Source: Candidatus Tayloriibacteriota bacterium
GTDB taxonomy: Bacteria; Patescibacteriota; Minisyncoccia; Phycocordibacterales; PALSA-1337
Reading direction: 5' to 3'
Length of the DNA: 13,732 nt
Assembly (NCBI GenBank): GCA_023269245.1
Contig: JAHFMB010000013.1
Location: 1-13,732, forward strand
Of the stretch, positions 6,565 through 12,578 are shown one piece after another. The notes under the pieces are model-generated. The model made no database searches. It was not told the DNA's origin and saw nothing but the letters and a program-made list of their open reading frames with translations. The translations under genes and the position numbers were made by a program. Each line of letters begins with the position of its first letter. The first letter of the stretch is position 1.

Positions 6565-7578
6565 ATGGCCTTTTTCTCATCAAAGCTTGGCATTGACCTT
6601 GGTACCGCTAATACACTCGTCTTTTTGCCTGGGAAGGGGATTATCCTGAATGAGCCATCAGTCGTAGCCGTATCCGAAGTCGACAAAAAAGTATTGGCTG
6701 TCGGCAATGAAGCAAAGGAAATGGTCGGTCGTACTCCTGACAATATCGTTGCCTATCGCCCCATGCGTGATGGTGTCATTGCTGACTATCGTGTGACTGA
6801 GGCGATGCTCCGTTATTTTATCGACAAAGCCCTTGGTCGTTTTTCATTTTTCAAACCGGATGTCATGGTTTCTGTTCCGGCGGGTATTACCTCAACTGAA
6901 CGTCGCGCGGTTGTTGAGGCGGCTCTTCGTGCCGGCGCAAAAAATGCCTATGTGGTCAAGGAGCCTATTCTTGCTGCGATTGGTGCTGGCATTCCGATCC
7001 AAGAACCTCGCGGGCACATGATCGTTGATATTGGGGGTGGTACAACTGATGTGGCTGTTATTTCTCTTGGAGGTATTGTGTCGTCGACTTCTGTAAAAGT
7101 TGCCGGCAACAAGATAGACGCTGCTATTACAGATTACGTCAAAAAAACATTTAACTTAGCGATCGGTGATCATATGGCTGAGATTATAAAGATTACTATT
7201 GGTTCAGCGATTCCTCTTGATCAAGAGTTAGGTATGCAAGTGAAAGGTCGTGATTATATTTCCGGACTTCCACGTTCTACAGAAATCAAGACAAACGAGA
7301 TTGTAAAAGCGATTGCCGCACCACTTCGCGATATGATCAAGGCCATCAAGGATGTGTTGCAGGAGACTCCACCAGAGTTGGCGGCAGACATTATTGATCA
7401 AGGTATCACCATGACTGGCGGCTCATCGATGCTTCGCAATCTTCCCGAGCTTGTATTCCGCCGTACTGGAGTTAAAGCGCAGATGGCAGATGAACCGTTG
7501 CTGTGCGTGGTAAAGGGAACAGGTATTGCACTTGAACACTTGGATGTCTACAAGAAGACGATGATCAGTAAGAGGTAG
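6565..7578 (+). CDS. mreB: MreB-family actin-like protein, copy 1
   Basis: MreB polymerises under the inner membrane and directs elongation-mode wall synthesis. This 337-residue paralog has phosphate-binding loop 1, G-I-D-L-G-T-A-N-T at 9-17, loop 2 D-I-G-G-G-T-T at 155-161, and the adenosine motif T-G-G-S-S-M-L at about 293-300. The catalytic Glu133 in K-E-P lies 27 residues before Thr160, the spacing of the Glu/Thr pair in Thermotoga MreB. The N-terminus is short (M-A-F-F-S-S-K-L) and lacks the longer amphipathic helix seen in copy 2, more like Bacillus Mbl. It is not followed by mreC, so its partner may be the MreC encoded next to copy 2. It could equally be called mbl; the paralog type is not certain. 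Confidence 0.93.
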   Translation: MAFFSSKLGIDLGTANTLVFLPGKGIILNEPSVVAVSEVDKKVLAVGNEAKEMVGRTPDNIVAYRPMRDGVIADYRVTEAMLRYFIDKALGRFSFFKPDVMVSVPAGITSTERRAVVEAALRAGAKNAYVVKEPILAAIGAGIPIQEPRGHMIVDIGGGTTDVAVISLGGIVSSTSVKVAGNKIDAAITDYVKKTFNLAIGDHMAEIIKITIGSAIPLDQELGMQVKGRDYISGLPRSTEIKTNEIVKAIAAPLRDMIKAIKDVLQETPPELAADIIDQGITMTGGSSMLRNLPELVFRRTGVKAQMADEPLLCVVKGTGIALEHLDVYKKTMISKR

Positions 7579-7596
7579 TAATGATACCGAGTGCGC

Positions 7597-7602
7597 TATA
7601 AT
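7597..7602 (+). promoter_or_regulatory. -10 element of the delta-prime-like gene
   Basis: Perfect TATAAT ends 7 bp before the ATG at 7610, predicting a leaderless mRNA. I see no good -35. Confidence 0.65.
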
Positions 7603-7609
7603 TGAGACG

Positions 7610-8302
7610 ATGGATTTTCCCCAACAACTACTCTCTCATCATGCATACTACTTGATTGGCGCTGACTCTGTGCGTACAGAGCTCTTTTCTATTCTTGCGC
7701 ACAAACATAAGATCGAAGCACGGGGCAACCCTGACTTTTTTGATCGCTCCTACGAAACATTTGTGATTGATGATGCGCGTGAGGTGAAGGCCTCACATGG
7801 CATGCGCCCAGTTGTTGATAATGGAAAGAAGGTTTTTATCCTTCAGATGAATGGCATTACTGTCGAGGCACAGAACGCACTCCTTAAATTGCTCGAAGAG
7901 CCTGCAGAGTACGCACATTTTTTCATATTGATTCCTTCGGCCCATCTATTGTTACCGACCGTAAAGTCGCGTATGAGAAGTATTGGTGATACATCGTCGA
8001 GTAGGTCAGAACGCTCCTCCATTGATCCTGAACTTCTCTCGGTTGCCAACAGATTTGTCACGGTTTCAAAAGCCAAACGACTTGAAGAGGTAAAGAAGTT
8101 GGTCGACGATATTTCAAAAGAAAAAAAGACGAAGCAGGATGCGATTGATGTGTTGAATGCGATTGAGACGGTGATATATGAACAGCGTGGAATACGCAAG
8201 GGACAATCCGCATTACACATAATTGAAATGGCTCGCTCCTATCTCCATGATCGTGCACCGTCAGTGAAGATGCTTCTCGAATACGTCGCCTTGAATATAT
8301 AG
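7610..8302 (+). CDS. holB: DNA polymerase III delta-prime-like clamp-loader subunit
   Basis: Delta-prime is the stator of the clamp loader, which opens and loads the sliding clamp. The 230-residue product has the diagnostic clamp-loader block V-E-A-Q-N-A-L-L-K-L-L-E-E-P at 85-98, followed by the strand F-F-I-L-I and T-V-K-S-R-M at 117-122. Arg121 occupies the S-R-C arginine-finger position, with Met replacing Cys. The segment where an active subunit has a P-loop reads Y-L-I-G-A-D-S (14-20) without G-K-T, as in E. coli delta-prime, so it should not bind ATP itself. The C-terminal collar is shorter than in E. coli (334 aa). It could also be a divergent gamma/tau-like protein, but the missing P-loop argues against that. 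It lies between mreB and frr, each with its own promoter. Confidence 0.85.
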   Translation: MDFPQQLLSHHAYYLIGADSVRTELFSILAHKHKIEARGNPDFFDRSYETFVIDDAREVKASHGMRPVVDNGKKVFILQMNGITVEAQNALLKLLEEPAEYAHFFILIPSAHLLLPTVKSRMRSIGDTSSSRSERSSIDPELLSVANRFVTVSKAKRLEEVKKLVDDISKEKKTKQDAIDVLNAIETVIYEQRGIRKGQSALHIIEMARSYLHDRAPSVKMLLEYVALNI

Positions 8303-8321
8303 TCACGCTCTGTGCTATAAT
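8291..8321 (+). promoter_or_regulatory. Promoter of frr-rseP
   Basis: TATAAT (8316-8321) is preceded by TTGAAT (8291-8296) with a slightly long 19-bp spacer overlapping the end of the upstream gene. The leader would be about 23 nt and has no Shine-Dalgarno site. A TAATTA at 8339-8344, 7 bp before the ATG, is a weaker alternative. Confidence 0.5.
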
Positions 8322-8351
8322 CCTTCTACTTATTCATGTAATTACCACACT

Positions 8352-8903
8352 ATGGCTTACGACTTTAATCCGTTCAAAAAACAACTTGCTTCAGCAGAGG
8401 AGTGGCTCAAGAAAGAGCTCCAGCAGATTCGTACGGGTCAGGCATCACCAGCTGTTCTTGACGCAGTCAAAGTAGAAGTCTACGGTGCCCCGATGGCTCT
8501 CAAAGAGGTTGCGAGCGTCACCCTCGAAGGAGCTCGTGTGCTTCGTATTGCACCATGGGATAAGTCCCAGACCAAAGAGATAGAAAAAGCGATTACTATC
8601 GCCAACCTTGGGCTCTCAGTAGTTGTTGATGATCAAGGCCTTCGTGTCATGTTTCCAGAATTGACCGGTGAACGCCGTGTACAGATTGCCAAAACAGCCA
8701 AGGAAAAATTGGAAGAGGCTAAGAAACAGATTCGTGGCCACCGTGATGTCATCGTCAAAGATCTTCAAACCAAAGAAAAAGATGGCGATATGGGCAAAGA
8801 CGATGCATTCCGCGCAAAGAATGACACGCAGAAGCTCGTGGATGATACAAACAAAAAACTCGATGATGCCTTCGCAAAGAAAGAGAAGGAGCTTTTGAGC
8901 TAA
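8352..8903 (+). CDS. frr: Ribosome recycling factor
   Basis: RRF works with EF-G to split the post-termination ribosome. The 183-residue protein has normal length and the family layout: a helical domain I (about 1-29 and 105-183) and the beta domain II (30-104). Recognisable motifs are I-R-T-G-Q-A-S-P at 26-33, A-P-W-D-K-S at 67-72 and P-E-L-T-G-E-R-R at 102-109. The last third is highly charged, with alternating Lys, Asp and Glu as expected for the long helices. The rseP start codon follows after only 3 bp, so the two genes are almost certainly cotranscribed. In Firmicutes frr also precedes the rseP homolog, with isoprenoid and lipid genes in between that are missing here. Confidence 0.97.
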   Translation: MAYDFNPFKKQLASAEEWLKKELQQIRTGQASPAVLDAVKVEVYGAPMALKEVASVTLEGARVLRIAPWDKSQTKEIEKAITIANLGLSVVVDDQGLRVMFPELTGERRVQIAKTAKEKLEEAKKQIRGHRDVIVKDLQTKEKDGDMGKDDAFRAKNDTQKLVDDTNKKLDDAFAKKEKELLS

Positions 8904-8906
8904 TCT

Positions 8907-10007
8907 ATGACAGTACTGATCTTTCTTATAGTTTTGGCCGTTCTCATTTTCGTGCATGAGCTCGGACATTTTGTTGCCGCGCGTTCAGCCGGTATCCGTG
9001 TTGATGCATTCAAGATTGGATTTGGTCCACGTATTGTCCACTGGAAAAGGGGAGAAACGGAGTACGGTATCAATCTCATTCCATTTGGCGGTTTCGTAAA
9101 GATTCATGGTGAAAATCCCGATGAGGAATCAATCAGTGGTCCCGACGCCGCCCGCAGTTTTGTGAATAAGAAACGTTGGAAGCAGGTCATGGTATTGGTG
9201 GCGGGCGTTTTTTTCAATTTTGTGTTTGCATGGTTATTATATTCATGCGCGTTTATGTCGGGAGTTACGGCTACGAGCGACGGGTTTGAGAAATATACGG
9301 ACCGATTTACCGATCAGCGCATTATGCTCACCTACATTGAGCCGGCATCGCCGGCAGACAAGGCGGGATTCAAGATGGGGGACGTGCTTGTCAGTGCACA
9401 GGGATACACTGATGAGCTTACTATCCCTTCAATTCAAAAATATATCGCGGCAAGTAGTGGCAGCCCGCTTACATTTCAAGTGAGACGCAATGGGCAACTC
9501 AACACCGTTGAAGTCACTCCGGCCCAAGGGCTCGTTTCCGATGCGACATCGACGTACGCGGTCGGTATTGCCATGCAGAAAGTCGGAAGTCTCAGGCTCC
9601 CGTTCTTCACTGCTATCTGGGAAGGCCTCAACTATACACGTGTCATGATTCGCGAAACGGCTATTGGTCTGTACACCTTCGTCACAAATATATTCCAAGG
9701 TACGGCGAATTTCTCCGATGTTGCGGGTCCTGTTGGCATAGCGGGCATCGTTGGAGATGCGGCGCATATGGGCTTTACCTACCTCGTCATGATAACGGCG
9801 CTGATTTCTATTAACCTCGGAGTTATCAACCTGATTCCATTTCCGGCACTTGATGGAGGTCGCACATTGTTTGTGATTATCGAAGGTATCACTCGCAAGC
9901 GTATTCCTATCAAATTCACTAATACAGTTAATATCGTCGGCTTTGCGCTACTGATGTTGCTTATGGTGGTGGTGACGTATCAGGACATAACCAAGTTATT
10001 TAAATAA
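8907..10007 (+). CDS. rseP: RIP site-2 zinc metalloprotease (RseP/RasP-like)
   Basis: This is an intramembrane zinc protease that cleaves single-span membrane proteins such as anti-sigma factors or remnant signal peptides; the substrate here is unknown. The 366-residue protein starts with a transmembrane helix carrying H-E-L-G-H at 17-21 (zinc ligands His17 and His21, catalytic Glu18). One PDZ domain lies at about 138-207. A conserved V-A-G-P-V-G-I block sits at 272-278. A third helix carries N-L-I-P-F-P-A-L-D-G-G at 308-318 with the third zinc ligand, Asp316. A last helix spans about 342-358. One PDZ domain resembles B. subtilis RasP rather than two-PDZ E. coli RseP. It follows frr by 3 bp; a weak AAGGAG lies 15 bp before the ATG. 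It ends in a convergent junction with the seven-span protein gene. Confidence 0.96.
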   Translation: MTVLIFLIVLAVLIFVHELGHFVAARSAGIRVDAFKIGFGPRIVHWKRGETEYGINLIPFGGFVKIHGENPDEESISGPDAARSFVNKKRWKQVMVLVAGVFFNFVFAWLLYSCAFMSGVTATSDGFEKYTDRFTDQRIMLTYIEPASPADKAGFKMGDVLVSAQGYTDELTIPSIQKYIAASSGSPLTFQVRRNGQLNTVEVTPAQGLVSDATSTYAVGIAMQKVGSLRLPFFTAIWEGLNYTRVMIRETAIGLYTFVTNIFQGTANFSDVAGPVGIAGIVGDAAHMGFTYLVMITALISINLGVINLIPFPALDGGRTLFVIIEGITRKRIPIKFTNTVNIVGFALLMLLMVVVTYQDITKLFK

Positions 10008-10034
10008 AACCGCCGCCAGTCATTGACCGGCGGC
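10002..10034 (-). terminator. Intrinsic terminator of the seven-span protein gene
   Basis: On the minus strand the 11-bp arms GCCGCCGGTCA and TGACTGGCGGC (one G-U pair) form a very stable stem followed by GGTTTTATTT. The stop codon of the gene (10020-10022) lies within the hairpin. On the plus strand no T-tract follows, so rseP may use it only weakly. Confidence 0.8.
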
Positions 10035-10730
10035 AGGGTTGAGGCGCTTGTGGCGCCATTGTTTGTACGCATGAATAAGGAGCGGAGGCGCAATGAATCC
10101 CGAGGGAAGTGTCACGTAGATTGGGTAGATCCATTTGATCCAATTGCTCCAACTCCAGTCCTCGACAGCCAGCAAATAAATATCGTTGCCTATGGCCATG
10201 ATGGTCCAGGCACACACATCTTCGCTTGCCGGATTTTTCCAGCATTTGATAACTGTAGGCCACGCGGCACAGCCATCAACGGCAATACTGCAACAGAGAG
10301 TTATGCACGGCAGGATCCACCGCCATTCGGGTGCCAGATCAAATCTCTCAACGATTTTGAATGCGACCCACGGAACGAGTAGCGACAGGCCAATGAGAAA
10401 GTAGATACGTTCAGCCGGGTTCCACTTTTCTTTTCCGGGGTATTTCAGAAACAGCAAACCGAGGAAAATAATGGGAAAGACCGCGTACACGACAGCGAGT
10501 CCGATGGTTGCCTTGGCACCCGTCGCTTTGGATCCGGCGAGGATTGCCAATCCCATGATTGCCCAGATAATCCAGCTTGCCTTGCTTGGCACGATGGGAT
10601 TTTTCTTGCGAAATAGGGCGATGACATAAGGAATGAATGACACCGCACCCATTCCCGCGGCGAGTCCGCCGAAGAATTCGTGGTTGATGTTCATATCCGT
10701 ATACAGTTGTGAGTTGTGCTCCTCAAACAT
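10020..10730 (-). CDS. Seven-span PQ-loop/SWEET-like membrane protein
   Basis: This 236-residue protein has about seven hydrophobic segments (roughly 21-41, 49-69, 74-96, 110-127, 137-157, 169-184, 196-221). Two regions look alike. Around 32-60 the pattern is I-P-Y-V-I-A-L-F-R-K-K-N-P, then S-K-A-S-W-I-I-W-A-I-M-G. Around 158-177 it is W-P-T-V-I-K-C-W-K-N-P, then C-A-W-T-I-M-A-I-G. This 3+1+3 plan with a Pro-containing repeat is that of PQ-loop transporters (SWEET, KDEL-receptor fold), so small-solute transport is a reasonable guess, not a finding. A TTG at 10733 and an ATG at 10694 are alternative starts. ATG 10730 lies 17 bp after a strong promoter. It is monocistronic, between its own promoter and terminator, opposite to rseP and proS. 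Confidence 0.8.
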   Translation of the reverse strand: MFEEHNSQLYTDMNINHEFFGGLAAGMGAVSFIPYVIALFRKKNPIVPSKASWIIWAIMGLAILAGSKATGAKATIGLAVVYAVFPIIFLGLLFLKYPGKEKWNPAERIYFLIGLSLLVPWVAFKIVERFDLAPEWRWILPCITLCCSIAVDGCAAWPTVIKCWKNPASEDVCAWTIMAIGNDIYLLAVEDWSWSNWIKWIYPIYVTLPSGFIAPPLLIHAYKQWRHKRLNPAAGQ

Positions 10731-10747
10731 CAAAGAGCGTCAAAATG

Positions 10748-10775
10748 ATAATAACATAAAAATTTAATTAGTCAA
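10748..10775 (-). promoter_or_regulatory. Promoter of the seven-span protein gene
   Basis: Minus strand: -35 TTGACT (10770-10775), 16-bp spacer, extended -10 TG-T-TATTAT (hexamer 10748-10753). It predicts a leader of about 11 nt to the ATG at 10730 and is divergent from the proS promoter. Confidence 0.65.
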
Positions 10776-10791
10776 TATTTATCCGGCGGCT

Positions 10792-10819
10792 TTGTTGCGG
10801 GCATATTTTCCTGTATCAT
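10792..10819 (+). promoter_or_regulatory. Promoter of proS
   Basis: -35 TTGTTG (10792-10797), 16-bp spacer, -10 TATCAT (10814-10819), 7 bp to the proS ATG, consistent with a leaderless mRNA. Confidence 0.6.
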
Positions 10820-10826
10820 GTAGACC

Positions 10827-12062
10827 ATGAAACAATCCCATCTCTTCACCAAGACGCGACGCGAAGCCCCAAAGGATGAAGTTGCCAAGAATGCGCAGCT
10901 TCTTATTCGTGCTGGATATATCAACAAAGAGATGGCTGGAGTGTATTCATTCTTACCACTTGGTCTCAGGGTGATGAACAAGATCGTCCAGATTATTCGT
11001 GAAGAGATGAATGCTATTGGCGGACAAGAGGTTCATTTGACCGCTCTTCAAGATAAGAAAGTTTGGGAAATGACTAATCGTTGGGACGATGCTATTGTCG
11101 ACAATTGGTTCAAAACAAAACTCAAGAATGGCAGCGATGTCGGTCTTGGGTTTACCCATGAAGAGCCCCTGACGAACTTGATGAAGGATCACATACGATC
11201 ATTCCGTGATTTGCCACGGGCCATCTATCAGTTCCAGACCAAATTCCGCAATGAGGATCGTGCAAAATCGGGCATTATGCGGGCACGTGAATTCCTCATG
11301 AAGGATTTGTATTCGTTCAATGTGGACGATGAGGCACACCAGGCATTTTATGAGCAAGCCAGAAAAGCATACACACGAATTTTCGATCGTCTGGGGTTGG
11401 GAGGTCAAACATATCTAACATTTGCCGCTGGCGGTTCCTTTTCAAAGTATTCTCACGAATTTCAGACCATTACCGATGCAGGTGAAGACATTATTTATGT
11501 TCACGAGGGCAAACGTTTGGCAGTTAACAAGGAAGTGCTCAACGATGAGGTGCTCGGTGATCTTGGAATCTCCCGAACAGACCTTGTAGAAAAGAAGGCT
11601 GTTGAAGTGGGAAACATTTTCAGTCTCGGTACCAAATTTTCTGATGCGCTTGGGTTGAATTTCAAAGATGCAGAAGGAAAGTTGAAGCCGGTCATTATGG
11701 GCTCCTATGGTATCGGTCCTGGACGTGTCATGGGTACTATTGCAGAGCTTTGGTCTGATGACAAAGGATTGGTCTGGCCGGAGTCAGTTTCGCCGTTCGC
11801 TATTCACCTGATTGCCCTGAATGACGAATCGGGTGATGTCAAAAAAGCGACCGATGAATTATACGAAAAATTAACGAAGAAGGATGTCGAGGTTCTGTAT
11901 GATGACCGTGATGAGACCGCAGGTACGAAATTCTCGGATTCTGATCTCATTGGTATTCCTCGACGAATTGTTATCAGCGCAAAAACATTGAAGGACAACT
12001 CAGCTGAGATAAAGGATAGGAAGACAGATACAGTTGAGATGGTAGCCATTTCATCTCTCTAA
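10827..12062 (+). CDS. proS: Prolyl-tRNA synthetase, short form without the insertion domain
   Basis: This class II synthetase charges tRNA-Pro. The 411-residue protein has motif 1 around 38-70, T-H-E-E-P at 110-114 and motif 2 F-R-N-E-D (140-144) with R-A-R-E-F-L-M-K-D-L-Y-S-F (152-164). It also has S-H-E-F at 209-212, motif 3 G-S-Y-G-I-G-P-G-R (292-300) and a C-terminal anticodon-binding domain (about 315-411). Typical bacterial ProS has about 570 residues because an editing insertion of about 180 residues sits between motifs 2 and 3. Here only about 35 residues (222-257) bridge that place, so cis-editing of Ala-tRNA-Pro is absent. A similar short form is known from alphaproteobacteria. The gene follows a divergent promoter region and ends at a hairpin shared with a convergent gene. 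Confidence 0.96.
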   Translation: MKQSHLFTKTRREAPKDEVAKNAQLLIRAGYINKEMAGVYSFLPLGLRVMNKIVQIIREEMNAIGGQEVHLTALQDKKVWEMTNRWDDAIVDNWFKTKLKNGSDVGLGFTHEEPLTNLMKDHIRSFRDLPRAIYQFQTKFRNEDRAKSGIMRAREFLMKDLYSFNVDDEAHQAFYEQARKAYTRIFDRLGLGGQTYLTFAAGGSFSKYSHEFQTITDAGEDIIYVHEGKRLAVNKEVLNDEVLGDLGISRTDLVEKKAVEVGNIFSLGTKFSDALGLNFKDAEGKLKPVIMGSYGIGPGRVMGTIAELWSDDKGLVWPESVSPFAIHLIALNDESGDVKKATDELYEKLTKKDVEVLYDDRDETAGTKFSDSDLIGIPRRIVISAKTLKDNSAEIKDRKTDTVEMVAISSL

Positions 12063-12089
12063 ATAAAATCGCACGCCGGGGGGCGTGCG
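12061..12089 (-). terminator. Terminator of the three-span protein gene
   Basis: Perfect 8-bp stem CGCACGCC/GGCGTGCG (12070-12077 and 12082-12089) with a 4-nt loop. On the minus strand it is followed by ATTTTATTT. The plus side lacks a T-tract but may still stop proS transcripts in part. Confidence 0.8.
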
Positions 12090-12119
12090 GGGCAAATCGG
12101 GGGTGCGTTGACTTGGCCA

Positions 12120-12479
12120 CTACCGTCGTTGTTTCTTGTAAAGGCTGACGTATTCCGGTATTCCCGATATCAGCCACGCGACAATGAGCACGCAGGGAAT
12201 ATATATGGCAAAGACATTGCTGCCGAAACCGCTGCAGGCCGCACTGCTGCTAAACAATGCGACAAGAAATTCAAGCGTACATGCCAGCGCAGCTAAAAAG
12301 GCTACAGCGACATATGTGCGAAATTTTGGCAGTTTCACTCCAGTGTTGCATGCGAGCCCAGCGTATTGGACAAGCATTCTCCATGAGTACGCAGAAAGGG
12401 CAAACAGCAGTGGAGCGATGACGGTGAGCGTCAATCGTGGGATCGTATTAAATACGTCAAAATAGCCGACGAGGTCCAT
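12120..12479 (-). CDS. Three-span membrane protein, unknown function
   Basis: I do not recognise this family. The 119-residue product has three hydrophobic segments at about 14-42, 54-76 and 86-106, a Cys/Ser-rich stretch between the second and third (S-S-S-A-A-C-S-G), and a basic C-terminus K-K-Q-R-R that is probably cytoplasmic by the positive-inside rule. The start at 12479 is supported by a -10 hexamer TACATT 5 bp upstream with a -35-like GTGACG 17 bp further. A strong terminator lies 30 bp after the stop. It is thus a single-gene unit inserted, in reverse orientation, between proS and the mreB-mreC group. A 93-codon plus-strand ORF overlaps it but lacks comparable support. Confidence 0.7.
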   Translation of the reverse strand: MDLVGYFDVFNTIPRLTLTVIAPLLFALSAYSWRMLVQYAGLACNTGVKLPKFRTYVAVAFLAALACTLEFLVALFSSSAACSGFGSNVFAIYIPCVLIVAWLISGIPEYVSLYKKQRR

Positions 12480-12484
12480 AGTTC

Positions 12485-12513
12485 AATGTACGTTGAGGGT
12501 TGACCGCCGTCAC
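12485..12513 (-). promoter_or_regulatory. Promoter of the three-span protein gene
   Basis: Minus strand: -35 GTGACG (12508-12513), 17-bp spacer, -10 TACATT (12485-12490), 5 bp to the ATG. It is divergent from mreB copy 2. Confidence 0.45.
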
Positions 12514-12554
12514 TATGATTTCACGCATGTGCGATTTTGTCAATTACCCGTTTT

Positions 12555-12570
12555 TATACTTTGTGATACT
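12555..12570 (+). promoter_or_regulatory. -10 region of the mreB-mreC transcript
   Basis: Two overlapping choices exist: TATACT (12555-12560), or GATACT (12565-12570) with an extended TG-T in front, 8 bp before the ATG. No -35 at a good distance is seen; the TTGTCA at 12537-12542 is misplaced for both. Confidence 0.45.
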
Positions 12571-12578
12571 CTTCAGCT

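Noticed and set aside
10023..10404. Plus-strand ORFs antisense to the seven-span protein gene
   Set aside because: The minus-strand frame is longer, has repeated membrane segments, a strong promoter and a terminator; the plus-strand products are Arg/His/Pro-rich without domain features.
12070..12089. GC-rich palindrome after proS as a recombination site or regulatory RNA
   Set aside because: A T-tract follows on the minus strand at the right distance after a minus-strand gene, so an ordinary terminator explains it.
12184..12465. 93-codon plus-strand ORF opposite the three-span protein gene
   Set aside because: No promoter at its start, no recognisable domain, and it is fully covered by a better supported minus-strand gene.
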